The translations under genes and the position numbers were made by a program. A model generated the notes under the pieces. The model saw nothing but the letters and a program-made list of their open reading frames with translations, made no database searches and had not been told where the DNA came from. A stretch of DNA of 64,000 nt from assembly GCF_022968795.1 (NCBI RefSeq), contig NZ_JALJRB010000020.1, forward strand, positions 1 through 64,000. Direction: 5' to 3'. This document shows, in pieces, positions 35,872-44,812 of this stretch (positions are counted from its first letter, which is position 1; every line of letters starts with the position of its first letter). Origin of the DNA: Desulfatitalea alkaliphila (lineage in GTDB: Bacteria; Desulfobacterota; Desulfobacteria; Desulfobacterales; Desulfosarcinaceae).

Positions 35872-36480
35872 TCAGTGATCTTCCGCGAAAGATTGCACTT
35901 GATAGGTTTCCACCGCCAACCGCTCGCTGCGCCAGGCATCGGCCGGCAGCCCCGCCTTGAGGCAGAGCTGGGAGAGAAAGTCGGCCGGTCGGGGCAGCTG
36001 TTCCCAAACCTGGGGCAAGAAGGTGGCGCCGGCCGCACCTTTGCGCAATATGACGCCATCCACTCCCGGGCGCAACTTGGCCGCCAGATCGTCACCATCT
36101 TTGTAGGGCAACGGTCGGGGCGGTGTCAGCACGCTCACCTCGATGTCGACCTGCGCCAATTCGTCGGCGGTCAAAGGGTCGAAGCGCGGATCGCGGAAGG
36201 CGGCATGCTCGGCGTAGACGGGAACGGCCACCGTCAAGGGGTCGCGGCCTTCCAGTGTGCCGATGCAGCCCCTCAGGCAGCCCGCCTTTTTCAGGGTGAC
36301 GAAAACACCTCCCGGTACCGCCAGGGCAGGATCGGACAGCTCTGTTTCCGATTGCGCCGCCGCTTGATCATCGGCCGCCGTTCGTCCCAACCGCCGACAC
36401 AGGGTGTGGCGGGCCAGGGCCACCAATCGACGCCCCAACGCTTCGCTCAGTTGTGGCGGATGCTCCCCGTCCATGGTCAC
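35872..36480 (-). CDS. amrA: AmmeMemoRadiSam system protein A (AMMECR1 domain)
   Basis: The 202-residue protein has the AMMECR1 fold: GGVFVTLKKAGCLRGCIGTLEGRDPL (about residues 56-81) with the conserved LRGCIG core, then FRDPRFDPLTADEL and IEVSVLTPPRPL. In the three-part AmmeMemoRadiSam system it accompanies a Memo-family protein and a radical SAM protein; neither is in this window. AAGGGGGTG precedes the ATG. It follows the LOG-family gene by 21 bases on the same strand, so they are probably co-transcribed. Confidence 0.88.
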   Translation of the reverse strand: MTMDGEHPPQLSEALGRRLVALARHTLCRRLGRTAADDQAAAQSETELSDPALAVPGGVFVTLKKAGCLRGCIGTLEGRDPLTVAVPVYAEHAAFRDPRFDPLTADELAQVDIEVSVLTPPRPLPYKDGDDLAAKLRPGVDGVILRKGAAGATFLPQVWEQLPRPADFLSQLCLKAGLPADAWRSERLAVETYQVQSFAEDH

Positions 36481-36501
36481 CCCCTTGCTGTAGACCTTTT
36501 G

Positions 36502-38478
36502 TTAAAACAGTTGTAGTTGCTTGCGATACACATCGATCACATCCTGCGGATCATCGGTGATCACCACATAGTCCGCAATCCAGGCCGGCGCGCGACCGTA
36601 TTGCACCATGGTGGCGATCTGTTGGCGCATCCCGGCCCAAAACGCACGCCGGCCCTCCGTATCGAAGAGAATGATGGGCACCCGCTCCATGATAGAGAGT
36701 TTCATGTTGCAGAGGGTGATGCCCAGCTCTTCCAGCGAACCCAGCCCGCCGACGTTGAAGATGGGGAAGGAGGCGATTTCGAACCACTTCTGGCGGCTGT
36801 GGCGGCAGGTGGATTGAAAGACCTGGCAAAAATCGACATCGGGATTCATGGCCTGATCGGTGATGTCCAGGAAATTGGCCCCGGACAGAATGCCCCGCCG
36901 GCGCGCCATGGTGTTGGCGGCCTCCATCACCCCGCTGCCGCCGCCGGTGACGATGCCGATGTTGCGGCCCCAAAAAGCCACCAAGGCATCCATGAGCCGG
37001 CCCAACAAATCCATGGCGTTTTGCGACAGCGGCAGGGTTGATCCGTAAAAGGCGAACAACATCGATTTGTGAAAGTCGGCCAGGCGTTCCAGGGCCACGA
37101 AATAGCCCTTGCCGTCCCGAATGGTGTGCACCATGAGGCGCTGGTTGAGGCTGCACAGCCAATACACCGCCACGCCGAAGGCGTTGTATTCCTGCAGGCG
37201 GGAGTGGTCCTCCTGGGAGAGAAAGGGGCCGTGCTCGCAGGAAGCCTCCAGGAAATAGATCGCTTTGATCTTGTCCGCGGCCGCCAGGTTGACGATTTCC
37301 CGGTGTTCCGCCAGGTTGGGGAAATATTTGAGCACCAACACCGCCGCGCCGCCGTCGATGGCTTCCGACAGATGGGCGGTGGCGTACAAATGGGGGCAAC
37401 GGCTGCGGGCGGTGAAGTCGTTGCGCATGGCGGCGCACTGGGCTTGGGACACATCGCAGCGGGTCGGCGGCCCGTTGGTGAAAATGCGGGCCGCGGCAAT
37501 CCCCTCTGTCGGCGCCACGATCGCCAGGCTGCGGTCGATGAAGTGGCATGTGCATTTGCGCTCGGACGCCAACCGGCGCTGCAGCGTTTTGAGATCGTCG
37601 GCCGAGAGCTCTTGCGGCCGACGCGCAACCGCTTTGCGCCGCTCGCCGGTCTTCTGCTTGGGGGTGCCGTAGATACGGGCGCTGATCAAGGGGTTGGCAA
37701 TGGTGTGCCGGGTGCCGTTGATGATCTCCAGATAGATGCGAATGCCGCGGGTCTTGATGGGGTCCAACACGGTGGCCGGCAGGTTGCGTCCCAGGGAAAA
37801 ACCGCTTTGCAACACCACATAGTGCTCGTTCAGATACATGGAACAAGTGGTGATCACGCCTTGGCCCGGCGGCAGAATCAGGTGGGCGACGTTGCGCGGC
37901 ACCTGATACCGGTTGAGCATCTCCCGGCCGTCCTCGCGCAGCAGAATCCGACCGAAGGTGGCGTTGTCGATATCCTCGCGCAGGCTGCAAATCACCCGGT
38001 GCGGGGCGATCACAATACTGCCGTCGCTGGAAATGGCGGTGGAGGCCGGCAGTTTCAGGTCGGCCCGCTCGATGGCGGCCAGCACCTCTTCGGAGGTGAG
38101 CAGGGCCTCGGGGTCACAAAACACCAGGCGCCCCACGGGCAGGCCCGGCCCGAAAAAGGGGCTCAAGCGTTTCAGACCGGGATAGCCGGGGATCACCGCC
38201 GTCGCCGTCTGGGTCAACACCAGTCGATCACCGTTCAAGTGGTCGACGGTGGGCGGCTCGCAGGTAATCTGCACACCCAGTCGGGCGATGCGCGAGCGCT
38301 CGCTGAACAAGATGTGTCCGGGATGGCTGCGGAGCCGTTCGATCATGTGCTGGGACAGGCCGAAGTCGCTCTGGAAGGTGATCTGATGGTCGTCGTGGGA
38401 CAGCACCGCCACGATCCGGCCATCGTCCGATTGCAGCATGCCCCGATAGGAGCGCGTGTCTTTGAGACGCGTGTTCAT
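36502..38478 (-). CDS. LOG-family Rossmann-fold protein with long N-terminal domain
   Basis: The ATG at 38478 (AAAGG upstream) gives 658 residues; the open frame runs on far upstream but only as antisense of another gene. The C-terminal half (about 400-650) is a LOG/lysine-decarboxylase-like nucleotide-binding fold: GIVTGGGSGVMEAANTMARRRG (about 498-519) and FNVGGLGSLEELGITL (about 578-593). In LOG enzymes the second motif is PGGxGTxxE; here VGGLGSLEE keeps the Glu but changes Pro and Thr. The N-terminal 380 residues are not recognised. Activity on nucleotide monophosphates is possible but unproven. Confidence 0.75.
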   Translation of the reverse strand: MNTRLKDTRSYRGMLQSDDGRIVAVLSHDDHQITFQSDFGLSQHMIERLRSHPGHILFSERSRIARLGVQITCEPPTVDHLNGDRLVLTQTATAVIPGYPGLKRLSPFFGPGLPVGRLVFCDPEALLTSEEVLAAIERADLKLPASTAISSDGSIVIAPHRVICSLREDIDNATFGRILLREDGREMLNRYQVPRNVAHLILPPGQGVITTCSMYLNEHYVVLQSGFSLGRNLPATVLDPIKTRGIRIYLEIINGTRHTIANPLISARIYGTPKQKTGERRKAVARRPQELSADDLKTLQRRLASERKCTCHFIDRSLAIVAPTEGIAAARIFTNGPPTRCDVSQAQCAAMRNDFTARSRCPHLYATAHLSEAIDGGAAVLVLKYFPNLAEHREIVNLAAADKIKAIYFLEASCEHGPFLSQEDHSRLQEYNAFGVAVYWLCSLNQRLMVHTIRDGKGYFVALERLADFHKSMLFAFYGSTLPLSQNAMDLLGRLMDALVAFWGRNIGIVTGGGSGVMEAANTMARRRGILSGANFLDITDQAMNPDVDFCQVFQSTCRHSRQKWFEIASFPIFNVGGLGSLEELGITLCNMKLSIMERVPIILFDTEGRRAFWAGMRQQIATMVQYGRAPAWIADYVVITDDPQDVIDVYRKQLQLF

Positions 38479-38703
38479 GGGGACCTTTCTCTTAAAAATT
38501 TTAAAGCCCGGGGGCCGATATTTGTCACCCCCGCCCTTTTTGGGCCTGTCCGGTTTCGCCCGCCCGCATCTCCCGGATGACGTGCCGGCCGGGGCCGGTA
38601 CCGATTCAATATGCGGGATTCCTGCTCTGAATTCAAGGCCCTGTCGGCGGCCTGATATTTGCATTAATTTTGTAAAAACACCCATGCGTGGAGAGGTACG
38701 CTC

Positions 38704-39693
38704 ATGAAGTGTCCCAAATGCGGATATCAACGTCAAGACAGGGATGATTTGTTTGTCGCCGCCACCGAATGTCCCGCCTGCGGTGTGGTTTACGCAAAAT
38801 GCGCATCGGTCGCACCTGCCGAGCCGGTGCCCGCCGGCCGGGCCGAGGGTGCCGTTCCCCAAACAAGCCCCGTCCACGAAGCTTCCCTGCGCCAGGCCAG
38901 GGAACGGGTGGAAATGCGTTTGCGCAAACGCGCGGACATTCATCTGCAGGAAGAACAACGGCTTGAAACCCTGGAGCGGGCCCGCCGCATCACGGCCGAA
39001 ATGATGCGTCAACGCCGGGAACAGCGCTCGGAGCTTTCGAATGCCGCCGCCCTTCCGGAAATTGCGGCTGCCGAGCCGGCGCATGATCCGGCGCCGGCGA
39101 CAACACAAGAGACGGTCCCGGCCCACGACGTTGAATATCCCGCGATACGGTCCGACCAGGGGCAGGCCGACGGTGGCGATACCCCCGTGGCCGATCCGCA
39201 AGCGCCTTCTTTCGACAAGGCGGCACCTTCTTCCATGGTGATGGAGCCGATGGCGATGGTCCCTTCGCAGGTCTCTGTCTCCGAACCGGCAGCGACGCCG
39301 CCGGAAATTCCGGCCGCGCCGAAGGACAACGATGTGTCGGCAGATAGTTACAGAGAAACAGAAACCGAGGCCCTGCCGTCCGCCTCGCTCGCGTCGCTCC
39401 CACCGCAACCGACGGCATCAGCTTTGCGGCCCGTGGTCGCCTGGGGCATCCTGGGGGCGGGTACGCTGGGCGCCTTGATCTGCTGGTTCACCATCGGCAC
39501 CGGGTTTGCCATGGCCGAGAACCCATCGGGACGGGGCACGGGCCTGTTCACCCTGGGACTGCTGTTGGGGTTTGCCTATCTGGCCACCGGCGCCCTGGGG
39601 TTTGTCCTGTTCCGGGCCGCCGCTCGTTTTGCCGCCGAAATGGCCGAAATCCGCAGTGGGATGGATCCCGGCGCATCGGCGACATTCAAGTAA
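38704..39693 (+). CDS. zinc-ribbon protein with coiled coil and two membrane helices
   Basis: This 329-residue protein starts with a zinc ribbon (MKCPKCGYQR...CPACGVVYAKC). A charged helical stretch (about 60-110) and a long Pro/Ala/Glu-rich, probably disordered linker follow. Two C-terminal membrane helices come at about 243-263 and 276-302 (WGILGAGTLGALICWFTIG and GLFTLGLLLGFAYLATGALGFVLF). The ribbon faces the cytoplasm if the helices anchor it. Such ribbon-plus-membrane proteins are common in delta-proteobacteria and have no known function. It stands alone, divergent from the LOG gene. Confidence 0.75.
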   Translation: MKCPKCGYQRQDRDDLFVAATECPACGVVYAKCASVAPAEPVPAGRAEGAVPQTSPVHEASLRQARERVEMRLRKRADIHLQEEQRLETLERARRITAEMMRQRREQRSELSNAAALPEIAAAEPAHDPAPATTQETVPAHDVEYPAIRSDQGQADGGDTPVADPQAPSFDKAAPSSMVMEPMAMVPSQVSVSEPAATPPEIPAAPKDNDVSADSYRETETEALPSASLASLPPQPTASALRPVVAWGILGAGTLGALICWFTIGTGFAMAENPSGRGTGLFTLGLLLGFAYLATGALGFVLFRAAARFAAEMAEIRSGMDPGASATFK

Positions 39694-40011
39694 AATCTTA
39701 GCCTGCAACTTCCGCCAAAGCCCTTGACCAAAGCGATGGATGGTGCAAAGTTATGGGGTGTTTGCCCCATCGGCGCCGGACCGAAGTGGACCCTTTCCAT
39801 CCGATCAGGTGGCTCGGGGATGCCGCCGGGACCCGGCGCAAGGACGAAAGCGTTCATTAACCCGGAATCCACACCACTTCTCCATGAGGGGTCGTTATCC
39901 ATTTCACCTAACCAACCGGCTGCTGCTTCTTGATGCCCGGCTCGTTCAGGTTACACCCGCGCACCCGGCCGCCCTTTCGGTTCCCGTGCCGTTGTGCGCC
40001 GGAGGTCCACC
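39694..40011. other. intergenic region, 318 bases
   Basis: This gap lies upstream of the large activase gene. A short ATGGGG/CCCCAT hairpin is seen near 39753-39770, without a T run. GGAGG lies just before the activase start. No gene, promoter or repeat was recognised. Confidence 0.5.
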
Positions 40012-43000
40012 ATGAATCCTTCGCTCAACACCCTTGGTCTCTGCCTGGGCGCCTCGACGGTGTCCCTCGTGACGATACGGACGCAAAAACAGGTCAAGGC
40101 CCCCGCGGCCGATGGCGCGCCGTTTGAAATCGTGCATCACGCCGTCTTTCCCCACGACGGCGATCCCAAGCAAACCTTGCTCAAGGCGCTTGAGACCGTG
40201 GATTGGCAACATATCGACAAGGTGGCCGCCACCGGCCGCAAGTTCTGCCAGTTCCTCAATCTTTCCTCCATTGGTGAGCCCGAAGCCGTGGAACAAGCCT
40301 ACAAGCGGCTCAAGCCGGCCGGTGTCCATTGCCCGGCGGTGATCTCCGCCGGCGGCGAAACCTTCATGGTCTATGTGCTCAACCCCGTCGGCCAAATCGC
40401 CAACGTGATTACCGGCAACAAATGCGCCGCCGGCACGGGGGAGTTTTTCCTGCAGCAGCTGCGCCGCATGGATGTCACCTTGGAGGAGGCCGGGCAGTGG
40501 GCTGAAGAGACCGAGCCCTACCATGTGTCGGGGCGCTGTTCCGTTTTCTGCAAGTCCGACTGTACCCATGCCACCAACAAAGGGGTACCCAAGGCCCGTG
40601 TGACCGCCGGCCTGGGCAAGATGATGGCCAACAAGGTGTTGGAGTTGCTCAAAAAAGTGGAGCGTCGCAACCTGATGCTGGTGGGTGGCACGGCCCGCAA
40701 CCAGATGATGGTGCGCTATCTGCGCGAGGCGGTCCCGGGGCTGATCATTCCTGAAGCGGCGCCCTATTTCGAAGCCTTGGGGGCCGCTTTGTGGGCTTTG
40801 GACAATGAAACGCGGCCGTTTCCCGGCGTCGACCGTCTGTTCACCGATCAGACCAACCGGTTTGATGTTTTACCGCCCCTGGCACCGCTGCAGGACCAGG
40901 TGACCTTCAAAACCTTGGCCCGCGACACGGCCCGGGAAGCGGATGTCTGTCTGCTGGGATTGGATGTGGGGTCCACCACCACCAAGGCGGTGTTGCTGCG
41001 CCGGAAGGATTATGCCCTGTTGGCCGATGTCTATCTGCGGACCAACGGCGACCCGGTGGGGGCCTCCCGGCGCTGCTACGAGGCCCTGCTGGAACAGGTC
41101 GCGCAGACGGTCGATCCGGACCGCATCCAAATCGTCGGATTGGGCGTGTGCGGCTCGGGCCGCCAGATCGCCGGTCTGCACGCCCTGACCGACGGGGTGA
41201 TCAACGAGATCATCGCCCATGCCACGGCATCGGTCTACTTCGACCGGGATGTGGACACGATTTTCGAGATCGGCGGTCAGGATGCCAAGTACACCTATAT
41301 CACCAACGGCGTGCCCTCCGACTATGCCATGAACGAGGCGTGCTCGGCGGGCACCGGCTCCTTTCTGGAAGAGTCGGCCCTGGAAACCCTGGGGGTGGCC
41401 ATGGAGCGGATCGCCGACGTGGCCTTGAAGGCGCAACGACCGCCCAACTTCAACGATCAGTGCGCCGCCTTCATCGCCTCGGATATCAAAAACGCCATCC
41501 ACGACGGCGTGGCCCATGAAGATATTCTGGCCGGTCTGGTTTACTCCATCTGCATGAACTACAACAACCGCGTCAAGGGCAATCGGCCCATGGGCAAGAA
41601 GATCTTCATGCAGGGCGGGGTGTGTTACAACCGGGCAGTGCCGCTGGCCATGGCGGGCCTGACCGGCAAACCCATCGTGGTGCCGCCCGAACCGGGGCTG
41701 ATGGGTGCCTTTGGTGCCGCCCTGGAGGTGCACAAACGGATCAACGCCGGTTTGATGCAGCCGGGCCGTTTCGATTTACAGACCTTGAGCCGAAGGGAGG
41801 CCCACTACGGGCGTTCCTTCATCTGCAAAGGCGGCGCCGAAGGGTGCGACCGGCGTTGCGAAATCGCCCGCATCACCGTGGAGGGCCAGGTCTATCCCTT
41901 CGGCGGTGCCTGCAACCGCTACGACAACCTGCGGCGCAACAAACGCTACGACGTGCGTCAACTGGACCTGGTCCGGTTGCGCCAGCAGTTGCTTTTCGGC
42001 AAATACGCACCGGCGCCCCTGGATCCGTCGGCGACCGACTACCGCGGCCGGGTGGGGATCAACCGCAGCTTCCTGGTCAACACCTATTACCCGCTGTATG
42101 CCCATTTTTTCAGCCGCATCGGCTATGCGCCGGTGTTGCCCCGGCAGGCGACGCAGGAGGGCATCGACCAGCGCAACGCCCCCTTTTGCTATCCGGTGGA
42201 ATTGGCCCACGGCTTTTTCCACGATCTGTTGGCCGGGGAAGATCCGCCCGAAGTGTTGTTTCTGCCCCACTTCAAATCGATGCCGGCCCTCAACGGCGAC
42301 CTCAATGCCCAGGTCTGCCCGTTGGTCCAGGGAGAAAGCTTCTATTTACAATCCACTTTCCGGCCCCGTTTGCAACAGCTTGAGCAGCGCGGCAGCCGTC
42401 TGTTTGCACCGCTGATAGACCTGGCCGGTGGACTGGAAGGGGCGCGCAGCCCCCTGGTGGAGATGGCCGCCGCCCTGGGCATTCGCCGCAAGGCGGCCGA
42501 AGCGGCCTTCGACCAGGCGCTGGCCGCCATGCAAGCCTGCATGGACGAAATGCTGGCAGTCGGCCGCGATACCCTGGCCACCCTGGCCCGGGATCCGCAA
42601 CAGATGGCGGTGGTGTTGTTCGGGCGGGCCTACAGCGCCTATGTGGACGAGGCCCACAAGGGGATTCCCCACAAATTCGCCTCACGGGGGGTGCTGGTGA
42701 TACCCCTGGATTTTCTCGATCTGTCCGACCAATATGCCAAGCGGCACATGTACTGGGGCGCGGGGCAGCGCATTCTCGCGGCCGCCCGCAAGGTCAAGGA
42801 ACACCCCCAGCTGTTCGGGACCTACATCACCAACTTTTCCTGTGGGCCGGACTCTTTCGTAATCACCTATTTTCGCGACATCATGGGGCGCAAGCCCTCC
42901 CTGACCCTGGAGTTGGACAGCCATACGGCCGATGCAGGCCTGGAAACCCGCATCGAGGCCTTTCTCGACATTGTGCAGGCCTATCGCCAACTGGGGGCCG

Positions 43001-44397
43001 AAAAAGCCTTTCAACCCGTCTTCAACGGGTTTCGGCCGGCCGGCACGACCGTGCGCAACGGCGTGCTGCACGTGATCGACTCCAGCGGACGCGAATTGCC
43101 CTACACCGATCCGCGGGTCACCCTGCTTTTTCCGGCCATGGGGGACCTGGCGGTGCGAGCCGTTTCCGCCACTTTCGCCAGCTACGGTTTCCACACCCGC
43201 GCCCATGAGCCGAGCAATGAAGCGATCCTCAAGCTCGGCCGGGGCAACACATCGTGCAAGGAGTGCTTGCCGTTGATCCTCACTACCGGCACCCTGCTCA
43301 ACTATGCGCAGCACAAACGCCGGTCGGACGAAGTGGTGCTCTATTTCATGCCCACCGGTTCAGGGCCCTGCCGCTTCGGTCAGTACTATATTTTCATGGA
43401 GGACCTGGTGCGCAAACTGCAAATTCCGGATGTGGCCATGTTCTCCCTGTCTTCGGACGATGGTTATGCCGGCCTGCCCACCAGTTTGCACCGCAGGGGG
43501 TGGTGGGCTGTGGTGGTGTCCGATCTGTTCGAGGACATGCGGGCCATGCTGCTGGCCAATGCCCGGGACACCGCGGCGGCCCTGGATTTGTTCGAACAAC
43601 AGTATCAGTCGGTTCTGTCGGCCATGGAGCTGGGGGCGTTCGATACGCTGCTAGGGGCCTTGACCCGGGCGGCGCGCAAACTGGCCGCCGTCCCGCTCAA
43701 GCGACCGGTGCCCGAGGTGCCGGTGGTCTCTTTGATGGGGGAGATTTACGTGCGCCGCGATGGTCTGTCGCGGCAATACCTGACCGAGCAGTTGGCCGCC
43801 AAGGGGATCGCCACGGTCTGCGCGCCCGTGGCGGAATGGATTCTCTACTCCGATTTTATCATCAACAAGGGGTATGGGGATTATACCCATGACAATTGGC
43901 GGGAAAAACTCAACGCACGGGTCAAGCAACTGTTCATGCGTTGGGACGACCGCCGCATTCGCAAGGCCCTGGCCGTCTCGGGGTTGGTGCACACGGCGCC
44001 GATTCGTGTGGGGGAGGTCATCGATACGGCCCGTCCCTACATCTCTCCCTACCTGGCAGGAGAGGCCATCCTTACCGTGGGCAGCTCCTTGAAGGAGGTG
44101 GTTTCCCAAACCTGCGGCGTGATCGCCATCGGTCCCTTCGGCTGCATGCCCAACCGGTTGGCCGAATCCATTCTCAACGAGGCCATGCAAAAAGACAACA
44201 AGCTGGCCAGTGAACCGCACAACGCCCGGTTGCGGACCGTGCTGGCCGACGTGCACGATCTGCCGTTTCTGGCCATTGAAAGCGACGGATCGCCCTTTCC
44301 GCAGTTGATTCACGCCAAGCTGGAGGCTTTCTGCCTGAGGGCGGAGCGCATGCACGAACGGATGCGTGCCGGCGGGATGGGAAATCATGGGCACTGA
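40012..44397 (+). CDS. acyl-CoA dehydratase activase fused to a HgdB/DUF2229-type region
   Basis: GGAGG six bases before the ATG at 40012 fixes the start; the product is 1461 residues. Two BadF/BcrA-type ASKHA ATPase domains come first. Domain 1 (about 5-270) has CAAGTGEFFLQQ and the cysteine motif GRCSVFCKSDCTH. Domain 2 (about 305-570) has LGLDVGSTTTKAV, FEIGGQDAKYTYI and CSAGTGSFLEES. A DUF2229 region and a part resembling the 2-hydroxyacyl-CoA dehydratase D-component follow (about 640-1440). Activases of this type use ATP to push an electron onto a dehydratase or reductase. Here activator and dehydratase-like part are one chain. The substrate is unknown. Confidence 0.88.
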   Translation: MNPSLNTLGLCLGASTVSLVTIRTQKQVKAPAADGAPFEIVHHAVFPHDGDPKQTLLKALETVDWQHIDKVAATGRKFCQFLNLSSIGEPEAVEQAYKRLKPAGVHCPAVISAGGETFMVYVLNPVGQIANVITGNKCAAGTGEFFLQQLRRMDVTLEEAGQWAEETEPYHVSGRCSVFCKSDCTHATNKGVPKARVTAGLGKMMANKVLELLKKVERRNLMLVGGTARNQMMVRYLREAVPGLIIPEAAPYFEALGAALWALDNETRPFPGVDRLFTDQTNRFDVLPPLAPLQDQVTFKTLARDTAREADVCLLGLDVGSTTTKAVLLRRKDYALLADVYLRTNGDPVGASRRCYEALLEQVAQTVDPDRIQIVGLGVCGSGRQIAGLHALTDGVINEIIAHATASVYFDRDVDTIFEIGGQDAKYTYITNGVPSDYAMNEACSAGTGSFLEESALETLGVAMERIADVALKAQRPPNFNDQCAAFIASDIKNAIHDGVAHEDILAGLVYSICMNYNNRVKGNRPMGKKIFMQGGVCYNRAVPLAMAGLTGKPIVVPPEPGLMGAFGAALEVHKRINAGLMQPGRFDLQTLSRREAHYGRSFICKGGAEGCDRRCEIARITVEGQVYPFGGACNRYDNLRRNKRYDVRQLDLVRLRQQLLFGKYAPAPLDPSATDYRGRVGINRSFLVNTYYPLYAHFFSRIGYAPVLPRQATQEGIDQRNAPFCYPVELAHGFFHDLLAGEDPPEVLFLPHFKSMPALNGDLNAQVCPLVQGESFYLQSTFRPRLQQLEQRGSRLFAPLIDLAGGLEGARSPLVEMAAALGIRRKAAEAAFDQALAAMQACMDEMLAVGRDTLATLARDPQQMAVVLFGRAYSAYVDEAHKGIPHKFASRGVLVIPLDFLDLSDQYAKRHMYWGAGQRILAAARKVKEHPQLFGTYITNFSCGPDSFVITYFRDIMGRKPSLTLELDSHTADAGLETRIEAFLDIVQAYRQLGAEKAFQPVFNGFRPAGTTVRNGVLHVIDSSGRELPYTDPRVTLLFPAMGDLAVRAVSATFASYGFHTRAHEPSNEAILKLGRGNTSCKECLPLILTTGTLLNYAQHKRRSDEVVLYFMPTGSGPCRFGQYYIFMEDLVRKLQIPDVAMFSLSSDDGYAGLPTSLHRRGWWAVVVSDLFEDMRAMLLANARDTAAALDLFEQQYQSVLSAMELGAFDTLLGALTRAARKLAAVPLKRPVPEVPVVSLMGEIYVRRDGLSRQYLTEQLAAKGIATVCAPVAEWILYSDFIINKGYGDYTHDNWREKLNARVKQLFMRWDDRRIRKALAVSGLVHTAPIRVGEVIDTARPYISPYLAGEAILTVGSSLKEVVSQTCGVIAIGPFGCMPNRLAESILNEAMQKDNKLASEPHNARLRTVLADVHDLPFLAIESDGSPFPQLIHAKLEAFCLRAERMHERMRAGGMGNHGH

Positions 44398-44431
44398 TCC
44401 ACGCCCCGGTCCCGATCCGGTGCGACGACGG

Positions 44432-44644
44432 TCACCCCTTTTTGCGGCGATCCGGTTGCTGCCGTCGCTCCTCGATGTGCGAGAGGGTCACCACGACCCC
44501 GTCCCGCACGCCGCGACGGCGATCCCGTTTGTTCTTGCGCCGCTCGGGAGGGCGCTTTCCATCGCGGGGCGCCTGCTGCTGCGGATTGCGCCGATTGGGA
44601 TCGTTCTGAACCGGGGGTATTTGGCCGATAACGATATCCACCAT
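44432..44644 (-). CDS. small arginine-rich hypothetical protein
   Basis: The ATG at 44644 has AGGAGG nine bases upstream, a strong sign of translation. The 70-residue product begins with a short hydrophobic-polar part (MVDIVIGQIPPVQ), then a very basic, probably disordered middle with many Arg, Asp and Pro, and ends DRRKKG after VVVTLSHIEERR. I do not recognise a family. It is convergent with the activase gene and divergent from the inositol-phosphate synthase gene. Confidence 0.65.
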   Translation of the reverse strand: MVDIVIGQIPPVQNDPNRRNPQQQAPRDGKRPPERRKNKRDRRRGVRDGVVVTLSHIEERRQQPDRRKKG

Positions 44645-44812
44645 GATGCTTCACCTCCTGAATTCGGTATCGGTCGCCTCCAGATAAACTTTAGCTTCAA
44701 AATCAACGGCACCCATGACCGTTCTTGTCTGGATCGGCTTTCCGCTCTATAACGGCTTGATGCTGGCAGCCGTGTTGCAGCGCATGCGGCATTTTCAAAG
44801 ACAGATGGAGCA

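Noticed and set aside
36502-39408. LOG-family gene extended to 968 residues
   Set aside because: The extra N-terminal part is antisense to the zinc-ribbon gene and low in complexity. The ATG at 38478 has a ribosome binding site and fits.
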